Below are positions 1-7,504 of a DNA stretch of 18,391 nt, piece by piece. The notes under the pieces were generated by a model. That model searched no databases and had not been told where the DNA came from. It saw nothing but the letters and a program-made list of their open reading frames with translations. Numbering within the stretch: position 1 is the stretch's first letter; each line of letters starts with the position of its first letter. Source of the DNA: Flavobacteriales bacterium (GTDB lineage Bacteria > Bacteroidota > Bacteroidia > Flavobacteriales > Crocinitomicaceae); contig CANCEQ010000042.1 in the NCBI GenBank assembly GCA_947375085.1, forward strand, positions 1 through 18,391, read 5' to 3'. The position numbers were made by a program, and so were the translations under genes.

Positions 1-613
1 GAACTGGAAAATTGTGAATTTTTCGAGCATAATTTTTTAGATTTTCATTCAGAGTTTTTGTCATTCTGAACCATCTTAAAAATTCGGTTTGTTTTAGTTT
101 TTTAGCTTCTTTAATGAAAATGTTTCTAGATTTTTTGTGGTTGTCTCTAGGCATTATTACAAAGGCAAAGATTTTATATAGAACCATAAAAGGAACAAAT
201 TTCTTTGTTGCATTTCCAATTCTTATCAATGTTTTAGAATAATTGTTTAATCTAATTATGGTACCGGTTAAAACCGTTTTAATTATTCTTTCAGGATGAG
301 ATTCAATTAATTCTCTGATTAAAATTGTTCCTAATGATACTCCTACAAAATGTGCTTTATCAATTTTGATTTCATTCAGGACTTCAATTATTTCTTTCGA
401 GATAGAGGGTAATGTATATTCTAATTTGTTATTTATCTCTTCTGTAATGGTGTTTTGACCATGTCCTCTTAGATCAACAAGTAATATGTTAAAATGCGTT
501 TTAAATGCTTTTATTTGTTTATGCCAAATAGTTGAACTTCCTCCAGCACCGTGAACAAACACAACCCATTCCGATGTACTATTTTCATTTAAATGCGTTG
601 AGTAATAGATCAT
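1..613 (-). CDS. alpha/beta hydrolase fold protein, C-terminus cut by window edge
   Basis: The reading frame starts at an ATG at 613 and runs off the left edge after 204 codons. An in-frame TGA lies two codons upstream of that ATG and the next Met is far inside the fold, so the start is well fixed. The protein has the hallmarks of an alpha/beta hydrolase: an oxyanion-loop HGAGG motif at residues 21-25, a DLRGHG segment at about 47-52, and a nucleophile elbow GVSLG with candidate catalytic Ser93. The catalytic Asp and His would lie in the missing part. There is no signal peptide, so it is probably cytoplasmic. The substrate cannot be inferred; such proteins include esterases, lipases and C-C hydrolases. 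It lies downstream of the ATP synthase cluster but is separated from it by a terminator whose U-run ends about 8 nt before its start codon. Confidence 0.85.
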   Translation of the reverse strand, partial: MIYYSTHLNENSTSEWVVFVHGAGGSSTIWHKQIKAFKTHFNILLVDLRGHGQNTITEEINNKLEYTLPSISKEIIEVLNEIKIDKAHFVGVSLGTILIRELIESHPERIIKTVLTGTIIRLNNYSKTLIRIGNATKKFVPFMVLYKIFAFVIMPRDNHKKSRNIFIKEAKKLKQTEFLRWFRMTKTLNENLKNYARKIHNFPV

Positions 614-621
614 TTTCAGTC

Positions 622-658
622 AAAAAAAAATCCCTTTATCCAAAGACAAAGGGATTTT
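622..658 (-). terminator. intrinsic terminator of the ATP synthase cluster
   Basis: Read on the minus strand, the arms AAATCCCTTT and AAAGGGATTT form a perfect stem of 10-11 bp around a 10-nt loop, followed by an uninterrupted run of nine T. It begins about 20 nt after the atpG stop codon, so it should end the ATP synthase transcript. It also lies directly before the hydrolase start codon. Confidence 0.9.
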
Positions 659-678
659 ACTATTTATTATTTAATTTT

Positions 679-1554
679 TTAGTTTTTCAATGCTTCAGCA
701 CCACCAACAATTTCTAAGATTTCACTAGTAATTGCAGCTTGACGTGCTTTGTTGTAACCAATTGTTAATGCTTTTTTCATTTCTTTCGCATTATCAGTTG
801 CCTTATGCATTGCAGTCATACGTGCACCGTGCTCAGAAGCATTAGAATCTAATAAACCTTTAAATAATTGAATTTTTAAAGATTTTGGTATTAAATCTAA
901 AACGATTTCTTCTTTTGATGGCTCAAAACTATAATCAGAAACAGTTTCGTTATCTTCTAAAACTGGTTTAGAAATAGGTAACAATTGTTCTGTTTTAACT
1001 AATTGTGAAGCAGCATTGATAAAGCTATTGTATACAAATACTACTTTGTCAAATTCTTTATTCAAGAAGCTGTTCATTAAGTTTTCAGAAATAATAGCTG
1101 AGTTAGAGAAAGATAATTTGTTAAAGATATCTTCAACTTCTTTTAATTCTTCAGTGATGTAATAATGCTCTGAATTTTTAAAAGAATCTTTGATTTTTTT
1201 ACCTAAACAAAGAACTTTAATATTTTTCCCTTTGTACTCATTGTTCACCAAATTATTTACTTGTTTGATGATATTGTTATTAAATCCACCACACAATCCT
1301 CGGTTTGAAGTGATACCAATAATAAGTACATTTTTAACTTCTCTTGCTTCAGAATATGCATTCTCAGATAAGTCCAAAGTTGAACTTAAATTCGTCAATA
1401 TATCCTGTAACTTTTCAGCATACGGTCTCATTTGAGTAATAGCATCTTGTGCTTTCTTCAATTTCGCCGCAGATACCATTTTCATTGCAGAAGTGATCTG
1501 CATTGTTGAACCTACTGAGGCGATTCGATTTCGTATTTCTTTTAAATTTGCCAT
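679..1554 (-). CDS. atpG: ATP synthase F1 subunit gamma
   Basis: At 291 residues this is the normal length for the gamma subunit, the central shaft that rotates inside the alpha3beta3 head. The N-terminal helix (MANLKEIRNRIASVGSTMQI) and the following ITSAMKMVSAAKLKKAQ segment are typical. So is the C-terminal helix, which carries ARQAAITSEILEIVGGAEAL. The central region has the family segment SNRGLCGGFN at about residues 83-92. It is the last gene of the cluster; beta and epsilon do not follow, and a terminator does. The 48-nt gap from atpA carries a GC-rich palindrome. Identification is secure. Confidence 0.97.
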   Translation of the reverse strand: MANLKEIRNRIASVGSTMQITSAMKMVSAAKLKKAQDAITQMRPYAEKLQDILTNLSSTLDLSENAYSEAREVKNVLIIGITSNRGLCGGFNNNIIKQVNNLVNNEYKGKNIKVLCLGKKIKDSFKNSEHYYITEELKEVEDIFNKLSFSNSAIISENLMNSFLNKEFDKVVFVYNSFINAASQLVKTEQLLPISKPVLEDNETVSDYSFEPSKEEIVLDLIPKSLKIQLFKGLLDSNASEHGARMTAMHKATDNAKEMKKALTIGYNKARQAAITSEILEIVGGAEALKN

Positions 1555-1571
1555 TTTATTTTGGATTGTTG

Positions 1572-1591
1572 GGACAGGGCACGCCCTGTCC
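1572..1591. repeat. REP-like GC-rich palindrome between atpA and atpG
   Basis: The sequence GGACAGGGC-AC-GCCCTGTCC is a perfect 9-bp inverted repeat with a 2-nt centre, far more GC-rich than the flanking DNA. As RNA on the minus strand it would form a very stable hairpin about 17 nt upstream of the atpG start. There is no T-run on the downstream side, so it is not a standard terminator. It resembles short dispersed palindromes seen in many bacterial genomes, but copies elsewhere in this genome cannot be seen from the window. Confidence 0.75.
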
Positions 1592-1602
1592 TTACATCAA
1601 TA

Positions 1603-3177
1603 TCAATATTTACTTGCGATTTCTTTTGCTACTTTAGATAAAGTATCTGTGATTTCGTCTGTATATTTTCCTGCTTTTAAAGCAACTAAAACATCTTTAT
1701 GTTTCGCTTCTAAGTAGTTTAAGTATTCTGTTTCGAATTCTTTCACTTTCGCAACTGGTACTCTTTGAATTAATCCTTTAGTACCAACATAGATGATAGC
1801 AATTTGTTTCTCAACTGAGTAAGGGTTACCTTCTCTTTGTTTCAAAATCTCTACGTTACGAGCACCTTTGTCTAATACAGATTTAGTAGCTTGATCTAAA
1901 TCAGAACCAAATTTCGCGAATGCTTCTAATTCACGGAATTGTGCTTGATCTAATTTCAAAGTACCTGCCACTTTTTTCATTGATTTGATTTGAGCATTAC
2001 CCCCAACACGTGATACAGAGATACCTACGTTAATTGCTGGACGAACACCTGAATTAAACAAATCACCATCTAAGAAAATTTGACCATCCGTAATAGAAAT
2101 TACGTTTGTTGGAATGTATGCTGCAACGTCACCTGCTTGTGTTTCGATAATTGGAAGTGCAGTTAAAGAACCACCACCTTTTACTCTACCTTTTAAAGAA
2201 GCTGGTAAATCATTCATTTTTGCAGCAATTTCATCACTGTTAATGATTTTCGCAGCACGCTCTAATAAACGAGAGTGTAAGTAGAAAACGTCACCTGGGT
2301 AAGCCTCACGACCTGGAGGACGACGTAATAATAAAGATACCTCACGGTAAGCAACTGCTTGTTTAGATAAATCATCATAAACAATTAAAGCTGGTTTACC
2401 TAAATCTCTGAAATATTCACCAACAGCAGCACCTGTCATTGGAGAGTAGAATTGCATAGCAGCTGGCTCTGAAGCATTTGCTGCAACAATAACTGTATAA
2501 GCCATTGCACCTGCATCTTCTAATTTTTTAACGATACCTGCAACTGTAGATCCTTTTTGTCCGATAGCAACATAAACACAGAAAACTGGTTCACCTCTAT
2601 CATAAAATTCTCTTTGGTTGATGATTGTATCGATTGCGATTGTCGTTTTACCTGTTTGACGGTCACCGATGATTAACTCACGTTGTCCACGTCCTACTGG
2701 AATCATTGCATCAATAGATTTGATACCTGTTTGAAGAGGCTCAGTTACTGGTTGACGGAAAATAACTCCTGGAGCTTTACGCTCGATTGGCATTTCAAAT
2801 AATTCACCAGTGATTGGTCCTTTACCATCGATTGGGTTACCTAATGTATCGATAACACGACCAACTAATCCATCACCAACTTTTACAGAAGCGATACGGT
2901 TCAAACGTTTTACTGTATCACCTTCTTTCACTAATGAAGAACGTCCTAAAAGAACGGCACCAACATTATCTTCTTCAAGGTTCAATGCAATTGCTTGCAA
3001 TCCACCGTCGAATTCAATTAACTCACCGTATTGAACTCCTGTAAGTCCATAAATACGAGCAATACCATCTCCTATTGAAAGAACGGTGCCTACTTCTTGA
3101 AGTTCTGTCTCAGATCTGAATCCTGATAACTGTTCTCTTAAAATTGCAGAAACTTCTGCTGGTTTTACATCTGCCAT
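1603..3177 (-). CDS. atpA: ATP synthase F1 subunit alpha
   Basis: This 524-residue protein is the non-catalytic nucleotide-binding subunit of the F1 head. The Walker A motif GDRQTGKT is at residues 171-178, the DELSD-type segment is represented by [14 protein letters not shown] at about 265-278, and the arginine finger lies in GISVSRVGG (Arg390). The [24 protein letters not shown] segment of the beta-barrel/hinge region is intact. An insertion around residues 321-336 ([10 protein letters not shown] followed by KGGGS) is, to my knowledge, typical of Bacteroidota alpha subunits. The start 35 nt after the atpH stop fits the usual N-terminus. All key residues are present and nothing suggests decay. 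Confidence 0.98.
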   Translation of the reverse strand: MADVKPAEVSAILREQLSGFRSETELQEVGTVLSIGDGIARIYGLTGVQYGELIEFDGGLQAIALNLEEDNVGAVLLGRSSLVKEGDTVKRLNRIASVKVGDGLVGRVIDTLGNPIDGKGPITGELFEMPIERKAPGVIFRQPVTEPLQTGIKSIDAMIPVGRGQRELIIGDRQTGKTTIAIDTIINQREFYDRGEPVFCVYVAIGQKGSTVAGIVKKLEDAGAMAYTVIVAANASEPAAMQFYSPMTGAAVGEYFRDLGKPALIVYDDLSKQAVAYREVSLLLRRPPGREAYPGDVFYLHSRLLERAAKIINSDEIAAKMNDLPASLKGRVKGGGSLTALPIIETQAGDVAAYIPTNVISITDGQIFLDGDLFNSGVRPAINVGISVSRVGGNAQIKSMKKVAGTLKLDQAQFRELEAFAKFGSDLDQATKSVLDKGARNVEILKQREGNPYSVEKQIAIIYVGTKGLIQRVPVAKVKEFETEYLNYLEAKHKDVLVALKAGKYTDEITDTLSKVAKEIASKY

Positions 3178-3212
3178 GTTGCTTAGTTTTACTCTGATTT
3201 GGCTGCCGCCTA

Positions 3213-3746
3213 TTATCTTGTTAAACGTTGTTTTAATTCATTAAATTGATTTGCTACTGAAGCATCAATTTGTTTATCTCCTAAACGAATGATAAATCCA
3301 CCAATAAGTTTCTCATCAATCACTTCGGTAATTTCTAGTTGACCTTTTACAATATTATCTAATTTTGCATTGATAATTTCTTTTGTAGAATTATCCAATG
3401 CTTTTGCAGAAATGATTGTAACTGGAACGATTCCTTTATGTTCTTTTACTAAAGCATCAAAAGCCTTTGCTATTGCAGGTAATTGACTTTCTCTACCATT
3501 TTTAGTTATTAAGTTCACAAAAGAAGTTGAAATCTCTTCAAATTGTCCGAACAATTCTCCGAAAATTGCAATCTTTTTGTCTCCTTTTACTATCGGGCTA
3601 TCCAATAATAATTGAAAATCAAGAGCTTCGTTGCTTACTTCTAACAAATATTTCATATCTGCTAAAACTGATTCAACTTTATTTTGCTCGATCGACAATT
3701 CTAAAAGTGCTGTTGCGTAACGACCTGCTATTTTCGATCCTCTCAT
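3213..3746 (-). CDS. atpH: ATP synthase F1 subunit delta (OSCP homologue)
   Basis: At 177 residues this matches the delta/OSCP family, which ties the peripheral stalk to the top of the F1 head. The N-terminus ([18 protein letters not shown]) and the C-terminal signature ([20 protein letters not shown]) are both recognisable. It is soluble, with no membrane segment. It follows atpF by only 10 nt, implying co-translation with subunit b, its partner in the stator. Confidence 0.96.
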   Translation of the reverse strand: MRGSKIAGRYATALLELSIEQNKVESVLADMKYLLEVSNEALDFQLLLDSPIVKGDKKIAIFGELFGQFEEISTSFVNLITKNGRESQLPAIAKAFDALVKEHKGIVPVTIISAKALDNSTKEIINAKLDNIVKGQLEITEVIDEKLIGGFIIRLGDKQIDASVANQFNELKQRLTR

Positions 3747-3756
3747 CTTCTGTATT

Positions 3757-4257
3757 TTAATTCAATTTAAAATCAGCAGCTAATTTTTCTGATAATGCTT
3801 TTTGTTTTTCATCAGAAGCTAATTCTCCTCTTACTACTGTTTCAGCAATTTGAAGTGAAAATTCAGCAATTTGAGTTTTCAAATCTGCTAAAGCTGCAGA
3901 TTTCTCATTATTGATAGATTCACGTGCTGAAGTAATAATTTTTTCAGCTTCAACTTTCGCAGTTGTTTTTGATTCTTCTACCATTTTAGTTGCAACTTCT
4001 CTTGCTTCTTTAATGATATTGTCTCTTTCAATACGAGCTTCTTTTAATAAATTCTCATTAGAAGATTTTAACTCAGCAATTTCTTTTCTTGCTTGCTCTG
4101 CCATATTAATAGCGCTCTCAATACCTTGCTCACGTTGATCAAGTGCATTTAAGATTGGTTTCCAAGCAAATTTTCTCATTAATAAAATTAATATTAATAA
4201 GATCACCGATTGCATTACAAATAGACCTGGTGAAAAATCGTTTAATAAAGTTTCCAT
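3757..4257 (-). CDS. atpF: ATP synthase Fo subunit b
   Basis: This 166-residue protein has a single N-terminal membrane helix (about residues 12-28), the family segment FAWKPILNALDQRE, and then a long, charged, Ala/Glu/Lys-rich helix expected to dimerise as the peripheral stalk. Its length and layout are typical. It is separated from atpE by a 96-nt gap that contains a terminator-like hairpin and a short tandem repeat, the most structured gap in the cluster. Confidence 0.96.
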   Translation of the reverse strand: METLLNDFSPGLFVMQSVILLILILLMRKFAWKPILNALDQREQGIESAINMAEQARKEIAELKSSNENLLKEARIERDNIIKEAREVATKMVEESKTTAKVEAEKIITSARESINNEKSAALADLKTQIAEFSLQIAETVVRGELASDEKQKALSEKLAADFKLN

Positions 4258-4267
4258 GTTTTTAAAT

Positions 4268-4297
4268 TAGTTTACAAAGTAGTTTACAAAGTAGTTT
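4268..4297. repeat. 12-nt tandem repeat in the atpF leader
   Basis: The unit TAGTTTACAAAG occurs twice in perfect tandem (4268-4279 and 4280-4291), followed by a half unit. On the minus strand it lies between the atpE-atpF hairpin and the atpF start and reads CTTTGTAAACTA twice. The TACTTTG it contains is one base short of a TAnnTTTG box, so a weak promoter is possible but not shown. Confidence 0.7.
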
Positions 4298-4300
4298 TTT

Positions 4301-4338
4301 AAAAAAGCTTTTCATAACCAACCGTTATGAAAAGCTTT
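4301..4338 (-). terminator. terminator-like hairpin between atpE and atpF
   Basis: A perfect 15-bp inverted repeat has arms AAAGCTTTTCATAAC and GTTATGAAAAGCTTT around a 5-nt loop. In the direction of transcription it is followed by six T and then six A. It begins about 16 nt after the atpE stop codon. Because the ATP synthase genes continue downstream, I infer that it acts as a partial terminator or as a 3'-end stabiliser of the atpE message, rather than as a full stop. Confidence 0.75.
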
Positions 4339-4353
4339 CATTTTTTCTTTGGA

Positions 4354-4572
<219 letters not shown>

Positions 4573-4585
4573 TTATACTTCTATT

Positions 4586-5704
4586 TTAGTGATGATCATG
4601 TTCTACAACTGCCATCCCAATAAATAATGATGACAACATAGTAAAAATGAACGCTTGTAAAAATGCTACTAATAATTCAATTAACATAATGAAAATTGAT
4701 AATAACATTGACATTCCTGTTGATGCTACTGGACCAAAAGATGCTTTTAATACAATCATCAACGCAATTAAACTCATTAATACAAAGTGACCTGCTGTAA
4801 TGTTAGCAAATAAACGAATCATTAAAGAGAATGGTTTTGTGAACATTCCTAACACCTCAATTGGTGCTAAAATAATTTTCATTGGAACTGGTACACCAGG
4901 CATCCAGAAAATGTGTCCCCAATATTCTTTGTTTGCACTGAATTGAACAATAAAGAATGTAAATAATGCTAAACAAAAAGTTACTGCAATGTTACCTGTA
5001 ACGTTAAATCCAAGTGGAGTTAAACCTAATAAGTTCAAAATCCAAATGAAGAAAAATACAGTTAACAAGTAAGGCATGAATTTTTTGTATTTCGTCTCTC
5101 CAATGTTTGGACGAGCAATCTCATCTCTTACATAAATAACTAATGGCTCTAAAGCACGTCCTAAACCTGTTGGTATTGGACCTTTTTTATAGCTTTTCGC
5201 TAACAATCCGAAGAATACAACCATTAATAAACCAGCTAAAAGCATACCTAATACACTTTTCGTGATAGATAAATCCAATGGTTTAGCGTTTAATGGATGT
5301 CCGTGGTGATCTAAATTTAATTTACCTTCTTTGTTTGATTTGTAAATTTTACCGTGGTGTAATTGGTAAAAAGAACCATTGCTTTCAGCTACAGATTTTT
5401 CGTGATTGAATTTAGATGCTGAAAACATATGTAAACCATTATCCCATAAGATAACTGGTAACGCAAATCCTACGTGATGTCCTGTTTCACCATTTGTATA
5501 GAAAATGAAGTAGTGAGCATCTTGTAAGTGATGTTTAATATAAGCGTTAATTTCATCACTCGTGTTTACTGGACCTTCGATTTCGCTACTTGCAACGTGT
5601 TCTTCAGTTGCTGCGCCTTTTGCATGATGCGTTTCGTTAGCATTAGAAAAAGCAGTAAAACTTAAAAAAATTAATCCAACAAAAATACCCAAATATCTTT
5701 TCAT
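4586..5704 (-). CDS. atpB: ATP synthase Fo subunit a
   Basis: This is the proton-channel stator subunit. The essential arginine is Arg297 in MIRLFANITAGH, the counterpart of E. coli Arg210. Helices fill about residues 149-368. At 372 residues it is about 100 longer than the E. coli protein because of an N-terminal extension: a signal-peptide-like stretch (about residues 1-22, ending SNA) and then a periplasmic region of some 125 residues. That region holds many histidines (pairs at 26-27, 58-59, 76-77, 116-117 and 132-133), and the C-terminus ends EHDHH. To my knowledge this extension is normal for Bacteroidota. A good promoter match lies in the 123-bp gap upstream, so atpB to atpG may be expressed partly apart from the two genes before it. 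Confidence 0.96.
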   Translation of the reverse strand: MKRYLGIFVGLIFLSFTAFSNANETHHAKGAATEEHVASSEIEGPVNTSDEINAYIKHHLQDAHYFIFYTNGETGHHVGFALPVILWDNGLHMFSASKFNHEKSVAESNGSFYQLHHGKIYKSNKEGKLNLDHHGHPLNAKPLDLSITKSVLGMLLAGLLMVVFFGLLAKSYKKGPIPTGLGRALEPLVIYVRDEIARPNIGETKYKKFMPYLLTVFFFIWILNLLGLTPLGFNVTGNIAVTFCLALFTFFIVQFSANKEYWGHIFWMPGVPVPMKIILAPIEVLGMFTKPFSLMIRLFANITAGHFVLMSLIALMIVLKASFGPVASTGMSMLLSIFIMLIELLVAFLQAFIFTMLSSLFIGMAVVEHDHH

Positions 5705-5755
5705 TTTAATCGTATTAGCGAGGCGAAATTAGAATACCGCCACTTAAATTTTGTG

Positions 5756-5783
5756 CAAAAGTACACATTTATTTAACAACAAA
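5756..5783 (-). promoter_or_regulatory. predicted internal promoter upstream of atpB
   Basis: On the minus strand a perfect -7 box TACTTTTG (5763 to 5756) is preceded, after 16 nt, by TTTG (5783 to 5780). This matches the Bacteroidota housekeeping sigma pattern TTTG/TTG plus TAnnTTTG, although the spacing is at the short end. The expected start site near 5750 would give an atpB leader of about 45 nt. Confidence 0.6.
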
Positions 5784-5827
5784 AAATTTTTTATAATTTT
5801 TGAAAATGATTTATTCTGAAAAATGAA

Positions 5828-6232
5828 TCAATTATCTTCATTTTCAGGCTTAAAAATAGTTTTAAGTGATTTAATTACTGGAACTATTTCTATTGCCATG
5901 AATACAAACAAAGGAATTAGAATAGAAAATTTATCCGTCATACTTAAAGTTGTTTTCGACATTCCTTGTGCAAAAAATAAGATGACAAAAATTCCCATTT
6001 TCAAGAAAATACCTACTAAAAAAGCATAACCTACTGATGCAGGTATGTATTTATATATAAGCTCAATACTTGTAATAATGAAGAGAGAGGCTATTGTAAA
6101 AAACAAATAAATCGATGATAATGAAATAGATAGTTTAATGTCAAATTGTTTGATTAACAATGAGTGTAGTATATAAAGTATAATACCAGTTGCGATAGTG
6201 ATAGAATTGTAAAGAAGTAAATTTCGTTTCAT
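5828..6232 (-). CDS. small four-helix membrane protein between atpZ and atpB
   Basis: This 134-residue protein has four predicted membrane helices, at about residues 8-28, 38-58, 72-92 and 104-124, and a short charged tail (KPENEDN). It starts 1 nt after the atpZ stop codon, so the two are almost certainly co-translated. Its position matches that of atpI in other atp operons, and I recall an uncharacterised family (possibly DUF6168) at this place in flavobacteria. An assembly or ion-handling role for Fo is inferred from context only. The opposite strand is also open over part of this span, but the membrane pattern and operon position favour this strand. Confidence 0.75.
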   Translation of the reverse strand: MKRNLLLYNSITIATGIILYILHSLLIKQFDIKLSISLSSIYLFFTIASLFIITSIELIYKYIPASVGYAFLVGIFLKMGIFVILFFAQGMSKTTLSMTDKFSILIPLFVFMAIEIVPVIKSLKTIFKPENEDN

Positions 6233-6233
6233 T

Positions 6234-6482
6234 TTATTTTTTATTTGATTTTTCTTCGTCGTTTTGCATTTTAATTACCTGTCGGATAATGGAATAGGTA
6301 GATCCAAAAACAGCAAGTAACGTAAATACTTTGTCATACGAAAAGGAAGTTGAAGAATGATTTTTATCCAACCAAACTCCTATTAAATGAGCAAAATAAA
6401 TGGTTAATCCCATTTGTATACCCAACGATGAAAATCGAAGCCATACAGGGGAGTTTTTCTTTTCTTTTTTCTCTTCGTTCAT
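6234..6482 (-). CDS. atpZ: AtpZ/AtpI-family membrane protein
   Basis: This 82-residue protein has a charged, Lys/Glu-rich N-terminus (about residues 1-11) and two membrane helices (about 15-36 and 47-66). The motif LGIQMGLTIYFAHLIGVWLD is the family signature: a first helix with Gly residues and an acidic residue at its end. The AtpZ family is known from atp operons and has been linked in alkaliphilic Bacillus to divalent-cation supply and to ATP synthase assembly. Here it is the first gene of the cluster, about 24 nt from a candidate -7 box. Family assignment is good; the exact role in this organism is unknown. Confidence 0.85.
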   Translation of the reverse strand: MNEEKKEKKNSPVWLRFSSLGIQMGLTIYFAHLIGVWLDKNHSSTSFSYDKVFTLLAVFGSTYSIIRQVIKMQNDEEKSNKK

Positions 6483-6506
6483 TTATTTCAATTTTACTTT
6501 CAACTG

Positions 6507-6514
6507 CAAAGATG
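6507..6514 (-). promoter_or_regulatory. candidate -7 box of the atp cluster
   Basis: The minus strand reads CATCTTTG from 6514 to 6507, 7 of 8 matches to TAnnTTTG, with 24 nt to the atpZ start. No clear -33 TTTG is seen at the usual distance. This spacing is close to that of the other predicted promoters in the window. Confidence 0.45.
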
Positions 6515-6636
6515 GTGAAACTTTATAGAAATTAAATCGCTCTAATTTTTTATTTTCAACTTTTACTATTTCGTAATAGTTCAATTAATCGTCTTTAAAA
6601 AAATCAAATTTATACCCTGAAATTAACCAAAATAAT

Positions 6637-6644
6637 TACTTTTG
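6637..6644 (+). promoter_or_regulatory. -7 box of yebC
   Basis: The perfect TAnnTTTG match TACTTTTG ends 22 nt before the yebC start. The -33 element is not obvious. The 184-bp divergent gap to atpZ would hold both promoters about 120 bp apart. Confidence 0.6.
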
Positions 6645-6666
6645 CCTTGTAAACAAATCCACTTTT

Positions 6667-7377
6667 ATGGGAAGAGCGTTCGAATATCGCCGCGCGGCAA
6701 AAGAAAAAAGATGGGACAAGATGTCCAAAGTGTTTCCTAAATTAGGAAAAGCAATTACGATGGCAGCAAAAGAGGGTGGAGATGACCCTGCAATGAATGG
6801 TAAATTAAGAACTGCTATTCAAAATGCGAAGTCTGAAAACATGCCAAAAGACAATATTGATGCTGCAATTAAACGTGCAACTCAAAAAGATTTGGCATCT
6901 TTCACTGAAGTAAATTATGAAGGTAAAGGTCCACACGGAGTTTTGGTTTTTGTAGAATGTGCTACTGATAACACGACTCGTACAGTTGCAAACGTGAAAA
7001 TGTATTTCAATAAAGCAGGTGGTGGAGTAGTTCCAAATGGTTCATTAGAGTTTATGTTTAATCGTAAATGTGTTTTTGAAATTCAAAAAACAGACACATT
7101 AGATGCAGAAGAACTTGAATTAGAATTAATTGACGCAGGTTGTGAAGAGATCGAAGTAGTAGAAGACAAAGTGTTCGTTTATGGAGATTATACTTCTTTC
7201 GGAACATTAGCTACTGCAATTGATGGTTTAGGTTTAGAGGTTTTAAAATCAAACTTACAACGTATTCCAACTTCTCCAGTTGAATTCACTGAAGAGCAAT
7301 TGGTCGACATCGAAAAAATGTTAGATAAAATTGAAGACGATGATGATATTCAGCAAGTATTTACAAACATTGCTTAA
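6667..7377 (+). CDS. yebC: YebC/PmpR family protein
   Basis: The full-length 236-residue protein begins [19 protein letters not shown] and continues through the conserved helical domain with [19 protein letters not shown]. It then has the two alpha/beta domains, including [23 protein letters not shown] and [14 protein letters not shown]. Members were long annotated as transcription regulators; more recent work links YebC proteins to translation, in particular relief of ribosome stalling at proline runs. It is a single-gene unit with its own promoter and terminator, divergent from the atp cluster. All family blocks are intact. Confidence 0.95.
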   Translation: MGRAFEYRRAAKEKRWDKMSKVFPKLGKAITMAAKEGGDDPAMNGKLRTAIQNAKSENMPKDNIDAAIKRATQKDLASFTEVNYEGKGPHGVLVFVECATDNTTRTVANVKMYFNKAGGGVVPNGSLEFMFNRKCVFEIQKTDTLDAEELELELIDAGCEEIEVVEDKVFVYGDYTSFGTLATAIDGLGLEVLKSNLQRIPTSPVEFTEEQLVDIEKMLDKIEDDDDIQQVFTNIA

Positions 7378-7400
7378 TTTCAATTAATTATAAATTTTAG

Positions 7401-7439
7401 ATGTTGGATGTTCGATTGTGAACATTCAACATTTTTTTT
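7401..7439 (+). terminator. intrinsic terminator of yebC
   Basis: The arms ATGTTGGATGTTC and GAACATTCAACAT pair over 13 bp with one G-U pair around a 6-nt loop, followed by a run of eight T. It starts 23 nt after the yebC stop codon. Confidence 0.9.
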
Positions 7440-7504
7440 GAAATGAGATTTCTTTTATCTTTTTAAGTCATTCTAATAGAGATTTTAAATTTCAAAATTC
7501 AAAA

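Noticed and set aside
532..717. Plus-strand open frame across the hydrolase start and atp terminator
   Set aside because: It runs through a strong terminator and into the antisense of two real genes.
1190..1717. Open frames on the plus strand opposite atpG and atpA
   Set aside because: They lie antisense to strongly conserved ATP synthase genes, have no family resemblance, and reflect the codon pattern of the real genes.
3178..3212. GGC-GGCA-GCC mini-hairpin between atpH and atpA
   Set aside because: A 3-bp stem is too short to count as a structure, unlike the 9-bp and 15-bp stems after atpA and atpE.
5816..5847. Imperfect hairpin over the stop codon of the 134-residue gene
   Set aside because: The stem has a bulge and no T-run, so it does not meet the standard for a terminator; AT-rich DNA gives such stems often.
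5823..6029. Plus-strand open frame of 68 codons opposite the four-helix protein gene
   Set aside because: The minus-strand frame has a clear membrane pattern and is 1 nt from atpZ in an operon; the plus-strand frame has no recognisable features.
6483..6666. Search for a tRNA or small RNA in the divergent atpZ-yebC gap
   Set aside because: No cloverleaf, no CCA end and no GC-rich stem is seen; it appears to hold only the two promoters.
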